From the NCBI GenBank assembly GCA_003164095.1, contig PLRX01000089.1:24188-88187 (forward strand): 64,000 nt of DNA, read 5' to 3'. This document shows positions 9,328 through 18,064 of the stretch, in pieces. A program made the translations under genes and the position numbers. Each line of letters opens with the position of its first letter. Position 1 is the first letter of the stretch. The notes beneath the pieces are model-generated. The model ran no database searches. It worked only from the letters and a program-made list of their open reading frames with translations, and had not been told where the DNA came from. Origin of the DNA: Acidimicrobiaceae bacterium. Lineage in GTDB: Bacteria; Actinomycetota; Acidimicrobiia; Acidimicrobiales; RAAP-2.

Positions 9328-10043
9328 GCCTGCACCTCCGATGCGGCGGCCCCCGGCTCGACGCCCGGGGTCTCGTTCTTGGCCGCGAAGGGTGTCACCA
9401 CGCCCCGCAGGCGGACCATCAGGACGTGGAGCCCGACCAGGGCGACCACGCAGAGCGGCAGGAGCACGATGTGCCACATGATCATCTGGCCGAAGTTGGT
9501 CACGTTGAAGATCGCGCCCGCCCCGGTCGAGTTGATGCCGTCCTTGGCCTGGGTGCTGATCCACTGGGAGTCGAAGTTCTGCTGGGACAGGTAGCCGGTG
9601 AACGCCGCCCCGACCGAGACCAGGAACACGACCACACCGGAGATCCACGTCGCCTTGCGCTTACCGCGCCAGGCGGCCATGAAGAACTTGCCCCACAGGT
9701 GGACGACCATGGCGAACATGAAGATCTCGACGGACCACAGGTGCAGTGAGTTGACGAAGAGGCCCGTCGACGACACGTGCCACCAGTTGGGGCCGAAGAT
9801 GGCGAGGACGAACCCGGTGGCGATCACCACGCAGAGGGCGGAGATGGTGACCACGCCGAACACGTAGATCCAGGAGGCCACGTAGGCCGGTTGGCGGTCG
9901 GGCAGCATGCGCTGCGGTGGCAGGGCTTCGACGGCAGCCGTCCGGATCTTGGCCGTCCACTGGTCGGCGTCCTCCGGTCGGTCGGCGGCCTTGTCGAGGT
10001 CGGCTTGGTCGGGCCGTGGGGCCTTCGGGTCGGCGATGGTCAT
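9324..10043 (-). CDS. Di-heme cytochrome b (b6-type N-terminal domain)
   Basis: A 239-residue four-helix membrane protein. Two pairs of heme-ligand histidines are visible: H101 and H115 (spacing x13) in helix B and H191 and H206 (spacing x14) in helix D. The x14 spacing in helix D is that of cytochrome b6 rather than mitochondrial-type cytochrome b. A ~55-residue hydrophilic N-terminal tail precedes helix A. It overlaps both neighbours by ATGA, so all three are translationally coupled. No Rieske or cytochrome c gene is nearby, so this is unlikely to be a standard bc1 complex. A quinone-linked electron-transfer role is inference. Confidence 0.9.
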   Translation of the reverse strand: MTIADPKAPRPDQADLDKAADRPEDADQWTAKIRTAAVEALPPQRMLPDRQPAYVASWIYVFGVVTISALCVVIATGFVLAIFGPNWWHVSSTGLFVNSLHLWSVEIFMFAMVVHLWGKFFMAAWRGKRKATWISGVVVFLVSVGAAFTGYLSQQNFDSQWISTQAKDGINSTGAGAIFNVTNFGQMIMWHIVLLPLCVVALVGLHVLMVRLRGVVTPFAAKNETPGVEPGAAASEVQA

Positions 10044-10237
10044 CGGTCCCCTTCCTTGCTCTTGTGCGTCTTGAAGGGGATCAGGATGGCGGCGAAGAAC
10101 ACGACGACCATCAGGATGATGACGATCAGGTTCCCGTAGGACATCTGGATGAAGCCCCAGTGGATGTAGTTGCCTGGCTTGTTCAGATCGATCAGGGCTC
10201 CGAACAACGTGGTGAACACGAGTGCGATGGCTGGCAT
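10040..10237 (-). CDS. Small single-pass membrane protein of the cytochrome b operon
   Basis: A 65-residue protein with a hydrophobic N-terminus (MPAIALVFTTLFGALIDL), a central 'GNYIHWGFIQMSYGN' stretch, one strong helix (LIVIILMVVVFFAAILI) and a basic cytoplasmic tail (PFKTHKSKEGDR). A near-perfect AGGAGGT ribosome binding site precedes ATG 10237. Its stop overlaps the cytochrome b start. It is probably an assembly or stabilising subunit of the complex. Family not recognised. Confidence 0.8.
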   Translation of the reverse strand: MPAIALVFTTLFGALIDLNKPGNYIHWGFIQMSYGNLIVIILMVVVFFAAILIPFKTHKSKEGDR

Positions 10238-10275
10238 GGGTTGACCTCCTGGTTCGGAGGCTACGGAGTCAGGGA

Positions 10276-10303
10276 TGTGTCACACAGGGCCGAAAGTCCC
10301 TAG
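10276..10303 (-). promoter_or_regulatory. DosR-like box and CRP-like palindrome upstream of the cytochrome b operon
   Basis: On the minus strand, positions 10303-10284 read CTAGGGACTTTCGGCCCTGT. This matches the mycobacterial DosR/DevR consensus (TTSGGGACTWWAGTCCCSAA) at the GGGACT half-site and the CCC of the second half, 13 of 20 positions overall. It is followed by the perfect palindrome TGTGTCACACA at 10276-10286, which contains a CRP-like TGTG...CACA arrangement. The position, 39-66 bases before the start codon, suits a regulator site. The assignment to DosR or CRP families is inference. Confidence 0.4.
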
Positions 10304-10382
10304 TAGGCCGTCCCGGAAGTCACGTCGGATCCTGTAGGGGTGCAATCGGGGCTGCGACACACCCGGTGGGTAGGTTGGACCG

Positions 10383-13094
10383 ATGACGTACCCGGGACCG
10401 CAGGCATTGGGCAGGAGCGTGGTGGTGGGCCCCGGTGCGCCACCGCCGGACGCTTGGGCAGACGCCCTTCGTGTCGTCGTGGGACCCGAGGCGCTGGCTT
10501 CGCCGTCGGCGGTCGTCGCCATCCTCCACGAGGCCTGGTCCGACCGGCGTCCCGTGGTCGTGGAGCTCGCCGTCGACCCGGAGGACCTGCGGGCGCCCGA
10601 GCGGTACGTCGGGCCGGTCCACGCGCTCGAACCCGGCTTCACCTTCTGGCGCGAGCGCCTCCAGTTCCTGGTGTGGGCCAACACGTACGACGCCCGGGAC
10701 GGCCAGCCGGTCTGGTGGCACGGACGCAAACTGGCGCGCCGACTTGCCGACGAGGGGGTCGTGGAGGAGGGGCCGGCCGACGTGTCCCGCCTCGACGGCA
10801 CCCCACTCTGGGTGGACGGCGGTCCGCCGGACCCGCCGGAGCCGGGCGACGGCACGGCCGTGGTGCACCGCTGGACGGCGGAGGCCGGTCGCCTCACCCC
10901 GTCGACGCGACTGTCCCCCGACGCCGACCTGGCGCCCGACCAGTTGGCTGCCGTCGATCACGCGGCCGGCCCGGCCCGGGTCATCGCCCCGGCAGGCTCC
11001 GGCAAGACGCGCGTGCTGACCGAGCGGCTGCGGCTCCTCGTGCGGCGTGGCACCTTCCCTGGTGCCGTCACCGCGCTCGCCTACAACACGCGGGCGGCCG
11101 AGGAGCTCCGCGGACGTGCATCGGACGTGCTCGTGCCGGACGGACCTCACGTCCGGACGCTCAACAGCCTCGCCCTGTGGGTCTGCAACGCCTCCGGCCC
11201 CTCCGGCCGGCTCCGGGTGCTCGATGAGGCGGCCGTGCGCGACCTGGTCGGCGAGCTGTTCGAGGTCAAGCGGCAGGTCAACACGGACACCACCGCGCCG
11301 TTCCTGGCCGCGCTCTCACTCGTGCGACTCGGCCTGGTGTCCCCGGCCGCCGCCGAGGAGGCCTATCCGGACGCCTCGGGGTTGGCCGAGGGATTCGACG
11401 GATTCCGCACGACCCTGGCCGAGCGCGGCCAGGTCGACTTCGACGAGCAGATCTACCGGGCCATCGAGATCCTCGTCACCGACCCGGTGGCCAGGGCGGC
11501 GGCACAGGTGCGCTGTCGGCGGATGCTGGTGGACGAGTTCCAGGACCTGACGCCGGCCCATCTCCTCCTGATCCGGCTGCTGGTCGCCCCGGGCTTCGAC
11601 TGCTTCGGCGTGGGTGACGACGACCAGGTCATCTACGGCTACTCCGGCGCCACCCCGGAGTTCCTGATCGACTTCGCGTCGTACTTCCCGGGGGCGGCGG
11701 ACCACCCGCTCGAGGTGAACTACCGCTGCCCGCCCGCCGTGGTCGACGCCGCCCGCCACCTCCTCTCCTACAACCACGACCGGGTGGCGAAGACGATCCG
11801 GAGTCCGGAGGGGCGGACCGATCCGGCACCGGGGAGGTCCGGCCTGCTGGCGGGTTCCGGTGCCGTGGTGGTGGAGCGGGCGGCGACGGACGCGCTGGCC
11901 GGGCGGGCCGTCGAGGTGATCGACGCCTGGCGGGCTGACGGGGTCGAACCCGGTGACATCGCCGTTCTCGCCCGGGTCAACTCGGCCCTGCTGCCGGTGC
12001 AGGTGGCCTGCCTCGAGTCCGACGTGCCGTGCACCACCCCGCTGACGACCCAGGTCCTGTCCCGCACCGGGATCCGCACCGCCTTCGCGTACCTCCGGAT
12101 AGGGACCGATCCGGAGGCGATCCGCCGCGAGGACGTGCGCGACACCGTGCGTCGACCGTCGAGGGGGATCGCTCCCATGGTGGTGGACATGATGACCAAG
12201 CAGCGGACCACCTCGGTGAGCGACATCCGCCGCCTCGCGTCGCGCCTGTCCGGCCGTGACGTTCCCAAGCTGCTCTCCTACGCCGACGACCTGGAGGTGG
12301 TGGCCGCCGCCACGTCCCGATCGACCGCCGAGGCCTTGGAGGCCATCCGGATCGGCATCGGCCTCGATGCCACCCTCGATACGCTCGACGCGTCCCGGGC
12401 CGGGGCCGACCGCTCCACCCATGCCGACGACCTGGCGGCCCTGGAGTCGGTGGCGCCCTTCCATCCGGACGCCGCCACCTTCGCCCACTGGCTGCGGGAG
12501 GTACTGAGCCGTCCTGCGGCAGCCGGCCCCGGTGTCGAACTCTCGACGGTGCACCGGATCAAGGGCAAGGAGTGGGGTCACGTCCTGGTGGTGGGCGCCT
12601 CGTCCGGCCTCTTCCCGCACCGGCTCAGCGACGACGTGGAAGGTGAGCGCAGGGTCTTCCACGTGGCGCTGACCAGGGCCGGGACCCAGGTGGTGGTCCT
12701 GGCCGACCGCGAGGGCCCGTCAGCCTTCCTCGGCGAACTGGACGGCACCACGCCCCACGTCGCGCCGAAACCGCTCGCGGCCGCACCACCGGACCCGCGT
12801 GCCGGTGGGAGGGAGCGACGGCGTGCGGCAACTCCGGGTCCGTCGGCCGCCGGGACCGGAGGCCCGGAGGAGGCGGCACTGCGGTCGTGGCGGTCGTCGG
12901 TCGCCCGCAAGGATGGGATGCCCGCCTACGTCGTGCTCAACGACAAGGAGCTGGTGGGCATCGCCGAGCGGAATCCGGCGACCCTGGCCGAACTCGGCCG
13001 GTGCCGCGGTATGGGCCCGATCCGCCTCGAGCGTTGGGGCGACGAGATCCTGGCCGTTCTCGAGGGCGCGTCGGCACCGACCGCGGACGATTGA
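10383..13094 (+). CDS. UvrD/Rep-family superfamily I helicase with HRDC domain
   Basis: A 903-residue DNA helicase. Walker A 'APAGSGKT' is at ~202-209, Walker B/motif II 'VDEFQDLTP' at ~384, motif III 'VGDDDQVIYGYSGA', motif V/VI 'LSTVHRIKGKEW' and 'FHVALTRA'. Residues ~830-900 form an HRDC domain ('MPAYVVLNDKELVGIAERNP', 'LAELGRCRGMGPIRLERWG'), as in mycobacterial UvrD2. A ~190-residue N-terminal extension rich in acidic and aromatic residues is unlike UvrD2, which is ~700 residues. ATG 10383 lies 6 bases after TAGGTT (10371-10376), so the mRNA is probably leaderless. A role in DNA repair is likely; the extension's role is unknown. Confidence 0.92.
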   Translation: MTYPGPQALGRSVVVGPGAPPPDAWADALRVVVGPEALASPSAVVAILHEAWSDRRPVVVELAVDPEDLRAPERYVGPVHALEPGFTFWRERLQFLVWANTYDARDGQPVWWHGRKLARRLADEGVVEEGPADVSRLDGTPLWVDGGPPDPPEPGDGTAVVHRWTAEAGRLTPSTRLSPDADLAPDQLAAVDHAAGPARVIAPAGSGKTRVLTERLRLLVRRGTFPGAVTALAYNTRAAEELRGRASDVLVPDGPHVRTLNSLALWVCNASGPSGRLRVLDEAAVRDLVGELFEVKRQVNTDTTAPFLAALSLVRLGLVSPAAAEEAYPDASGLAEGFDGFRTTLAERGQVDFDEQIYRAIEILVTDPVARAAAQVRCRRMLVDEFQDLTPAHLLLIRLLVAPGFDCFGVGDDDQVIYGYSGATPEFLIDFASYFPGAADHPLEVNYRCPPAVVDAARHLLSYNHDRVAKTIRSPEGRTDPAPGRSGLLAGSGAVVVERAATDALAGRAVEVIDAWRADGVEPGDIAVLARVNSALLPVQVACLESDVPCTTPLTTQVLSRTGIRTAFAYLRIGTDPEAIRREDVRDTVRRPSRGIAPMVVDMMTKQRTTSVSDIRRLASRLSGRDVPKLLSYADDLEVVAAATSRSTAEALEAIRIGIGLDATLDTLDASRAGADRSTHADDLAALESVAPFHPDAATFAHWLREVLSRPAAAGPGVELSTVHRIKGKEWGHVLVVGASSGLFPHRLSDDVEGERRVFHVALTRAGTQVVVLADREGPSAFLGELDGTTPHVAPKPLAAAPPDPRAGGRERRRAATPGPSAAGTGGPEEAALRSWRSSVARKDGMPAYVVLNDKELVGIAERNPATLAELGRCRGMGPIRLERWGDEILAVLEGASAPTADD

Positions 13095-13192
13095 CCTGGG
13101 CCACACCGTGTCCGGGGCGATCGGGAGGGCTCCGACCTACTCTGGCGTCAGGCCGCTGACTGCCGGCTCGTCCCACGCCCTGAGGAGACCCC

Positions 13193-14068
13193 ATGGAACT
13201 CGGCATCCACTTCGCCAACTTCACCCTGCCGGGCGGCCCCGGCGCCATCGGTCCGATCCTGTCCGACACGGCCCGTGCGGCCGAGGAGGCGGGGTGCTCG
13301 ACCTTCACGCTCATGGACCACTACTTCCAGATGGAGGAGTTCGCCGACCGTCGTGAGCCGATGCTCGAGGGCTACACGGCCCTCGGCTTCCTGGCGGGGC
13401 GCACCGAGCGGTTGCGACTGGGCCTGATGGTGACGGGCGTCACCTACCGGCACCCGGGCCTCCTGGCCAACATCGTCACCACGTTGGACGTCGTGTCCCA
13501 GGGACGGGCCCAGCTCGGGATCGGCGCCGCCTGGTACGAGCGGGAGCACCTCGCGTACGGGGTGCCCTTCCCCCCGCTGTCCGAGCGCTTCGAGCGGCTC
13601 GAGGAGACGCTGCAGATCTGCCACCAGATGTGGAGTGACGACGACGGCCCGTACGGCGGCACCTACTACCAGCTGGCCGAGACCGTCTGCTCGCCGAAGC
13701 CGGTGAGCACCCCCCGCCCCCCGATCCTGATCGGGGGGAGCGGTGAGCGGAAGACGCTCCGACTCGTCGCCCGCTATGCGGACGCCTGCAACCTCTTCGC
13801 CACCGAACCGGCCGAGGTGGCCCACAAGATCGAGGTACTGGAACGCCACTGCGTCGACGAGGACCGCGACCCCGCCGCCATCCAGAAGACGATCCTGGCC
13901 ATGGTGGACCCGTTGACCGACACCGACGCCTTCCTGTCGTCGATGGAGGACTATGCGGCGTTGGGCGTCGACCTAGTTGAGGTCATGCCACTGGTCGAGG
14001 ACCCGGCCACCTGGGCCGGGCGCCTCGGCGAGCGCGTCGTACCCCGGCTGGCTGAACTCGGGTCCTGA
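13193..14068 (+). CDS. LLM-class F420-dependent oxidoreductase
   Basis: A 291-residue TIM-barrel luciferase-like monooxygenase family protein. It starts with 'MELGIHFANFTLPGG', has 'GLMVTGVTYRHPGLLANIV' and 'GRAQLGIGAAWYEREH', and a C-terminal 'PPILIGGSGERKTLRLVARY' that binds the cofactor phosphate. This arrangement is typical of actinobacterial F420-dependent (rather than FMN) members. A TGAGGAG ribosome binding site precedes the ATG. The substrate cannot be predicted. It converges with the histone-like gene. Confidence 0.93.
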   Translation: MELGIHFANFTLPGGPGAIGPILSDTARAAEEAGCSTFTLMDHYFQMEEFADRREPMLEGYTALGFLAGRTERLRLGLMVTGVTYRHPGLLANIVTTLDVVSQGRAQLGIGAAWYEREHLAYGVPFPPLSERFERLEETLQICHQMWSDDDGPYGGTYYQLAETVCSPKPVSTPRPPILIGGSGERKTLRLVARYADACNLFATEPAEVAHKIEVLERHCVDEDRDPAAIQKTILAMVDPLTDTDAFLSSMEDYAALGVDLVEVMPLVEDPATWAGRLGERVVPRLAELGS

Positions 14069-14080
14069 CCGCCGGCGACC

Positions 14081-14566
14081 TCAGCCGGCCTTCTTCGCCG
14101 GTGCCTTGCGGGCCGTGGCCTTCTTGGCCGTGGCCTTCTTCGCCGTCACCTTCTTCGCCGGTGCCTTGCGGGCGACGGCCTTCTTGGCGGGCGCCTTGGC
14201 TGCGGGCGTGCGCTTCGCTGCGGCCCTCTTGGCCGGGACGCGTGACCGTGCCGACTTCTTGGCGGCACCCACCCGGCGGCGTGTGCGCCGCGTGGCGTCC
14301 CGTCCGGCCTCGGCGGCACGGTCCGTCTGCTCGTTGACAGCCTTCATCACGTCGGACACCAACTTGCGCTGACTCCTCAGCACCCGCTCGGCCACGTCGA
14401 ACACGTCGTCGACCATCCGCTCGAGGTCCTGCGAGACGGGCGGCACCAGGCGGTCCGCCTCACGCGTGATCCCCTTGGCCAGTTGGTGGCTGGCCTGGAG
14501 CAGCTCCTTCTCGGCCCGTTCGATCGCCCGTTCGATCCGTGTCCTGGTCTCCCTGGCCTCGGCCAT
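14081..14566 (-). CDS. Histone-H1-like protein with Lys/Ala-rich tail
   Basis: A 161-residue protein. Residues ~1-95 are predicted helical and amphipathic ('RIERAIERAEKELLQASHQL', 'SQDLERMVDDVFDVAERVL'), like phasin or HBHA-type coiled coils. Residues ~97-161 are a low-complexity basic tail of KAPAKKA/KKATAKK repeats like histone H1 and the tail of mycobacterial HU. ATG 14566 is preferred because AAGGAGG is 8 bases upstream. Nucleic-acid or polyanion binding is likely. It is not HU: the HU DNA-binding core is absent. Confidence 0.85.
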   Translation of the reverse strand: MAEARETRTRIERAIERAEKELLQASHQLAKGITREADRLVPPVSQDLERMVDDVFDVAERVLRSQRKLVSDVMKAVNEQTDRAAEAGRDATRRTRRRVGAAKKSARSRVPAKRAAAKRTPAAKAPAKKAVARKAPAKKVTAKKATAKKATARKAPAKKAG

Positions 14567-14679
14567 GTGCATCGCCTCCTTGGTCGTTGCGGCGTGCCCG
14601 CCGTCACCTGGAGCCATGGTGACCCTGCCCTCGATGTCTGACGAGGGGCGAACGTCCCAACTTGCGCGGCCGGCGTTGC

Positions 14680-15891
14680 TCAGACGGGTACGGGCGAGAA
14701 GCGCAGGGGCAGGCGCGCCGGCCCCCAGATGCCGAATGTGGCGGGTTTCCACTCGACGTGTCCGTCGACCCCCAGGTCCGGCATGCGCCGGGACAGGAGC
14801 ACCAGTGCCTCCTGGAGCTCGGCGCGCGCCAAGGCGGCGCCCATGCAGTGGTGGATCCCGGACCCGAAGGTCATCTGCTGGGTCGTCCGCTCCCGGGTGA
14901 TGTCGAAGGTGCCGGGCTCCTCATAGGTGCCCGGGTCGCGGTTGGCCCCGGCGAGTGACACCGACACGAGCGTGCCCTTGGGGAAGAGCACGTCACGGAA
15001 GACGACGTCCTCGGGGGTGACGCGTATCGTCCCCCTGACGGCGCCGAGGTAGCGCATCGCCTCCTCCACGGCCCGCTGGGCGAGTTCGGGCCGCTCCCGC
15101 AGCAGAGCCCACTGGTCGGGGTACTCGGCGAAGAGGGCGAGGGCGCACGCCAGCTGGTTACGGGTCGTGTCGGTCCCGGCCATCAGCACGGCGACGGCCA
15201 GGGCGACCAGCTCCTCGTTGGACAGGCGGTCGCCGGCCTCCTCGATGGCGATCAGCACGCTGAGCAGGTCGTCGCCCGGTGTCGTTCGGCGGGCGGCGAT
15301 CAGGTCGGCGAGGTACGACTCGAGCGAGGCGTTGGCCGCCTCGATGAGCGGCAGGTCCTCGGCGAGGTTCTGGTTGAAGATGCGGAAGATGTCGGTGGCC
15401 CATGCCGAGAACTGGCGCCAGTCCTCCTTGGGGGCACCCAGCAGCTCACAGATGATCGGGATCGGATAGGGCTCGCACACGTCACGCACGAGCTCGCAGT
15501 GCCCGGAATCGCCGAACGCGTCGACCAGGCCGCCGACCACCTCGCGCATGAACGGTCGCAGGCGGTCGGCCGCCGCCGGGGTGAACGCCGGAGCAACCAG
15601 GCGGCGCAGGCGGGCGTGGTCCTCGCCCTCCATGGCCAGGATCGACGGCCGCCCCCGGTCTTCGACGGGCTCCATGCCGTTCATCTGGCGGAGCAGCGAG
15701 AGCGCATTGTGGAACCGGCGGTCGCGCAGGAGGGACACGCAGTCCTCCTGGCGGCTCACGGTGAACCCCATCGGGGTCCGGGCCAGCCAGTGCCGCTCGC
15801 GGGCCTCGGCGATGACAGCGAGCGACTCCTCGCGACCCATGCCGGCAGTGTCGACCATGGGTAGGTCGAGCTCGTACGCAGACGTCACCAT
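14680..15891 (-). CDS. Cytochrome P450
   Basis: A 403-residue soluble bacterial P450. The heme-ligand motif is 'FGSGIHHCMG' with Cys ~349, the I-helix has 'MAGTDTTRNQ' and the K-helix ExxR is in 'EEAMRYL'. GGAGAG is 7 bases before ATG 15891. It is divergent from the SCO6745-family gene with ~80 bases between. No ferredoxin or reductase gene is adjacent, so partners must lie elsewhere. Substrate unknown. Confidence 0.95.
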   Translation of the reverse strand: MVTSAYELDLPMVDTAGMGREESLAVIAEARERHWLARTPMGFTVSRQEDCVSLLRDRRFHNALSLLRQMNGMEPVEDRGRPSILAMEGEDHARLRRLVAPAFTPAAADRLRPFMREVVGGLVDAFGDSGHCELVRDVCEPYPIPIICELLGAPKEDWRQFSAWATDIFRIFNQNLAEDLPLIEAANASLESYLADLIAARRTTPGDDLLSVLIAIEEAGDRLSNEELVALAVAVLMAGTDTTRNQLACALALFAEYPDQWALLRERPELAQRAVEEAMRYLGAVRGTIRVTPEDVVFRDVLFPKGTLVSVSLAGANRDPGTYEEPGTFDITRERTTQQMTFGSGIHHCMGAALARAELQEALVLLSRRMPDLGVDGHVEWKPATFGIWGPARLPLRFSPVPV

Positions 15892-15969
15892 TGGGGCACT
15901 CTCCGTCGGGGAAGGGACCCGACCAAGTTATCCCGGTCGCCGCAAGCGGGGCATCGCTAGGGTGCGGCA

Positions 15970-16730
15970 ATGGATGCCCTCGCTGCCGCAACTGCCATCG
16001 GACCTCCGCTCGGGACGGTGGGTGCCGCCTTCTACTTCTCGCCGGAGGCGACGGCGCGGGCCGAGGGGATCGGTCTGGACGTGGTCAGCCTCTACGCGGC
16101 CGGACGGGGGCCGTGCTCGGTGCGTGCTCGCCGGCCGAGGTCGACGAGGCCTTCTTCTTCTTCAAGTCCGGGCTGATCGCCGGGGTGGTCGAGGCGGCCC
16201 GGACGAAGGCCGACCAGGGGGACATCCTCGCCGCGCACCTCGGGTCCGCCGACGACTTCGCCGATGCGACCTACGGATCGGTCGATCCCGCCGTGCTCGC
16301 GGCATTCGACGACGCGTCGTCCCTCGTGGTCGAGGCCCTGCCCACGGGGCAATGGCCCCTGGTCGACGGCTACCGGGCCCAGCCGGTGCCGGTGCGGCCC
16401 ACCGCTTCCGCCTACCGGGGCGCGGTGCTCCTGCGTGAGCTACGGGGCGGTGTCCACCGACATGCGGTCGAGGCGGTCGGACTGAGCGCGGCCGTAGCGT
16501 GCCAGTTCGACCGGGGGGACGACTACTACCGGCTCCACGGCTTCGGCGACGCAGACCGCGTGCCCGAGACCCGGGCCACCCTGGCGGCGCGGGTGCAGGC
16601 CGAGGAGGCCACCGACGCAGCCGTGGCCGAGCTGCTGTCGGTGCTCGACACGACGCAACTGGAGAACCTGGTGACCGGGGCCGAGCTGCTGGCGTCCAGC
16701 GGTCCCGGGGTCGTCCTGCCCGGCAACTGA
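15970..16730 (+). pseudogene. SCO6745-family protein gene with a -1 frameshift
   Basis: Residues 1-46 (starting MDALAAATAIGPPLGTVGAA) are in one frame. The rest, from 'AVLGACSPAEVDEAFFFF' to 'GVVLPGN', is in the next. The two join at a GGGGG run at 16106-16110; one added G would give a continuous ~253-residue protein of the length and layout of the actinobacterial SCO6745 family. ATG 15970 lies 6 bases after TAGGGT (15958-15963), the usual leaderless arrangement here, which supports this start. A sequencing or assembly error in a G run is the simplest explanation; a real mutation or slippage site is possible. Family function is not established. Confidence 0.75.
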
Positions 16731-16751
16731 GCCGACGGCGGGGTCGGGTGC

Positions 16752-17723
16752 CTACCCGACACCGGGGACGGCCACGAAGTTGTCGGAGGAGGGCACGACC
16801 TCACCCGACCAGCGGTAGGCCACGAGCGGGCGGCCCTGGTCGCGCACGGCGCTGTAGTCGACACACACTGCGTGCCGGCCGGCCGGTTGCGGTGTGCCCG
16901 TGAACCAATAATGGCCGAAGAAGACGGGCACCGGGTCGGAGTACCGGACGTCGTCGACACGGTCGACGGGCACGTCGGGCAGGCCGGGGTGCGCCAGACC
17001 GTCGAGCGTCCGTGAGCCGGGGGGCACCACGGCCAGGTCGCGCAATGACGTCGCCGACTCGTCCCACCACCGGACGCGGGTCGCCCACCTCGGGGTGCCT
17101 TCGGGGTCGACGAAGGCGAGGTCGTCGCCGAGCCGAACCTCTGGGCCTTTCAAGACGATCTCCACGGCGGTGAAGGTTTCGGTGCCCGGGGTGTTGGCCT
17201 CGAGCAGGAAGTCGTCACTGAGCGCCGTGCCCGGCGTCACCCACTTGTCGAGTACCGCCAGCGACGATGTGTGCCAGCAGGCGTGGGCCACCCGCAAGCC
17301 TCCGAGGTCGAGCCACAGGGGCAGGGTCCGGAACCACTCGAGGGTGGAGGCGTGGAGGGCCGAACCCTCACCGAATTGGTCGAGGAAGGCCTGGTGCTGG
17401 CGCCGGTTGTGGGGGCCGCGCCGACCCTGGTGGGTCCGGAGGTAGTCGCCGGGCCGCCCGGGGTGGACCGTGGCCCAGGACACGGCGTTGAACTCGTGGT
17501 TGCCCATGACCACCTGCGCCGACCCGGCCTCGTGCATGGCCCGGACCAGCTCCACCACCCGCACCTGGCCGGCCCCCCGGTCGATCAGGTCGCCGACGAA
17601 GACCGCCTGATGGCCGGCGAGCCGGTAGGCGCCGTCGACCTCGGCGTACCCCAGCGCGGCCAGCAGACCCTCGAGCTTGTCGGAACTCCCGTGGACGTCA
17701 CCGATGATGTCGTATGCGGTCAC
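16752..17723 (-). CDS. Metallophosphoesterase (PP2A/ApaH-like)
   Basis: A 323-residue calcineurin-fold phosphoesterase. Metal-ligand motifs appear in order: 'IIGDVHGS' (D9, H11), 'FVGDLIDRG', 'VMGNHEFN', 'RVAHACWH' and 'VFFGHYWF'. The family includes protein phosphatases and diadenosine tetraphosphatases. The start is GTG 17723 with AGGAGG 8 bases upstream; the upstream open frame to 18683 is a shadow. Cytoplasmic, substrate unknown. Confidence 0.92.
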   Translation of the reverse strand: MTAYDIIGDVHGSSDKLEGLLAALGYAEVDGAYRLAGHQAVFVGDLIDRGAGQVRVVELVRAMHEAGSAQVVMGNHEFNAVSWATVHPGRPGDYLRTHQGRRGPHNRRQHQAFLDQFGEGSALHASTLEWFRTLPLWLDLGGLRVAHACWHTSSLAVLDKWVTPGTALSDDFLLEANTPGTETFTAVEIVLKGPEVRLGDDLAFVDPEGTPRWATRVRWWDESATSLRDLAVVPPGSRTLDGLAHPGLPDVPVDRVDDVRYSDPVPVFFGHYWFTGTPQPAGRHAVCVDYSAVRDQGRPLVAYRWSGEVVPSSDNFVAVPGVG

Positions 17724-18064
17724 GCGCGCTGCCTCCTCTCCGGCGGTCGGTCGCCCGGATGCGTCATACGGGGGACGTGTGGTCAGGCGGTTCGCCGGAA
17801 CCACGGCGTGGTCGGGATCCACACGCCTGATCACTGCCAGTCTACGGGGGTGGTCCCGCAGCCGGACAGCGTGACGACGACCTTCGGTCGCCCGCGGTGT
17901 CGACCCTCGGAACCGGGCGATGACACGATCTCCGACACGGCGGCTGACGAACGGGGCGTGGGCCGGTCCGCGAGCGGCCGCCAGGCGACCGGCCAGGACG
18001 CTGCGCCGGGGATCCACGGACCCCACGGCGGCCAGCGCCGCCTCGTGTACCGCTGCATCGTAGG
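17724..18064. other. Intergenic region, 341 bases, no confident gene
   Basis: This gap separates the metallophosphoesterase start from the end of the MFS gene, both on the minus strand. It holds the AGGAGG site for GTG 17723. The minus-strand frame stays open through it and could encode ~110 Arg/Ala-rich residues, but that composition is normal for a non-coding frame at this GC content. I see no clear promoter or RNA structure. Confidence 0.4.

Noticed and set aside
8284..10237. Standard cytochrome bc1/b6f complex
   Set aside because: No Rieske protein and no CxxCH cytochrome c encoded in or next to the operon.
14081..14566. HU-type nucleoid protein
   Set aside because: Only the basic tail resembles mycobacterial HU; the HU core is absent.
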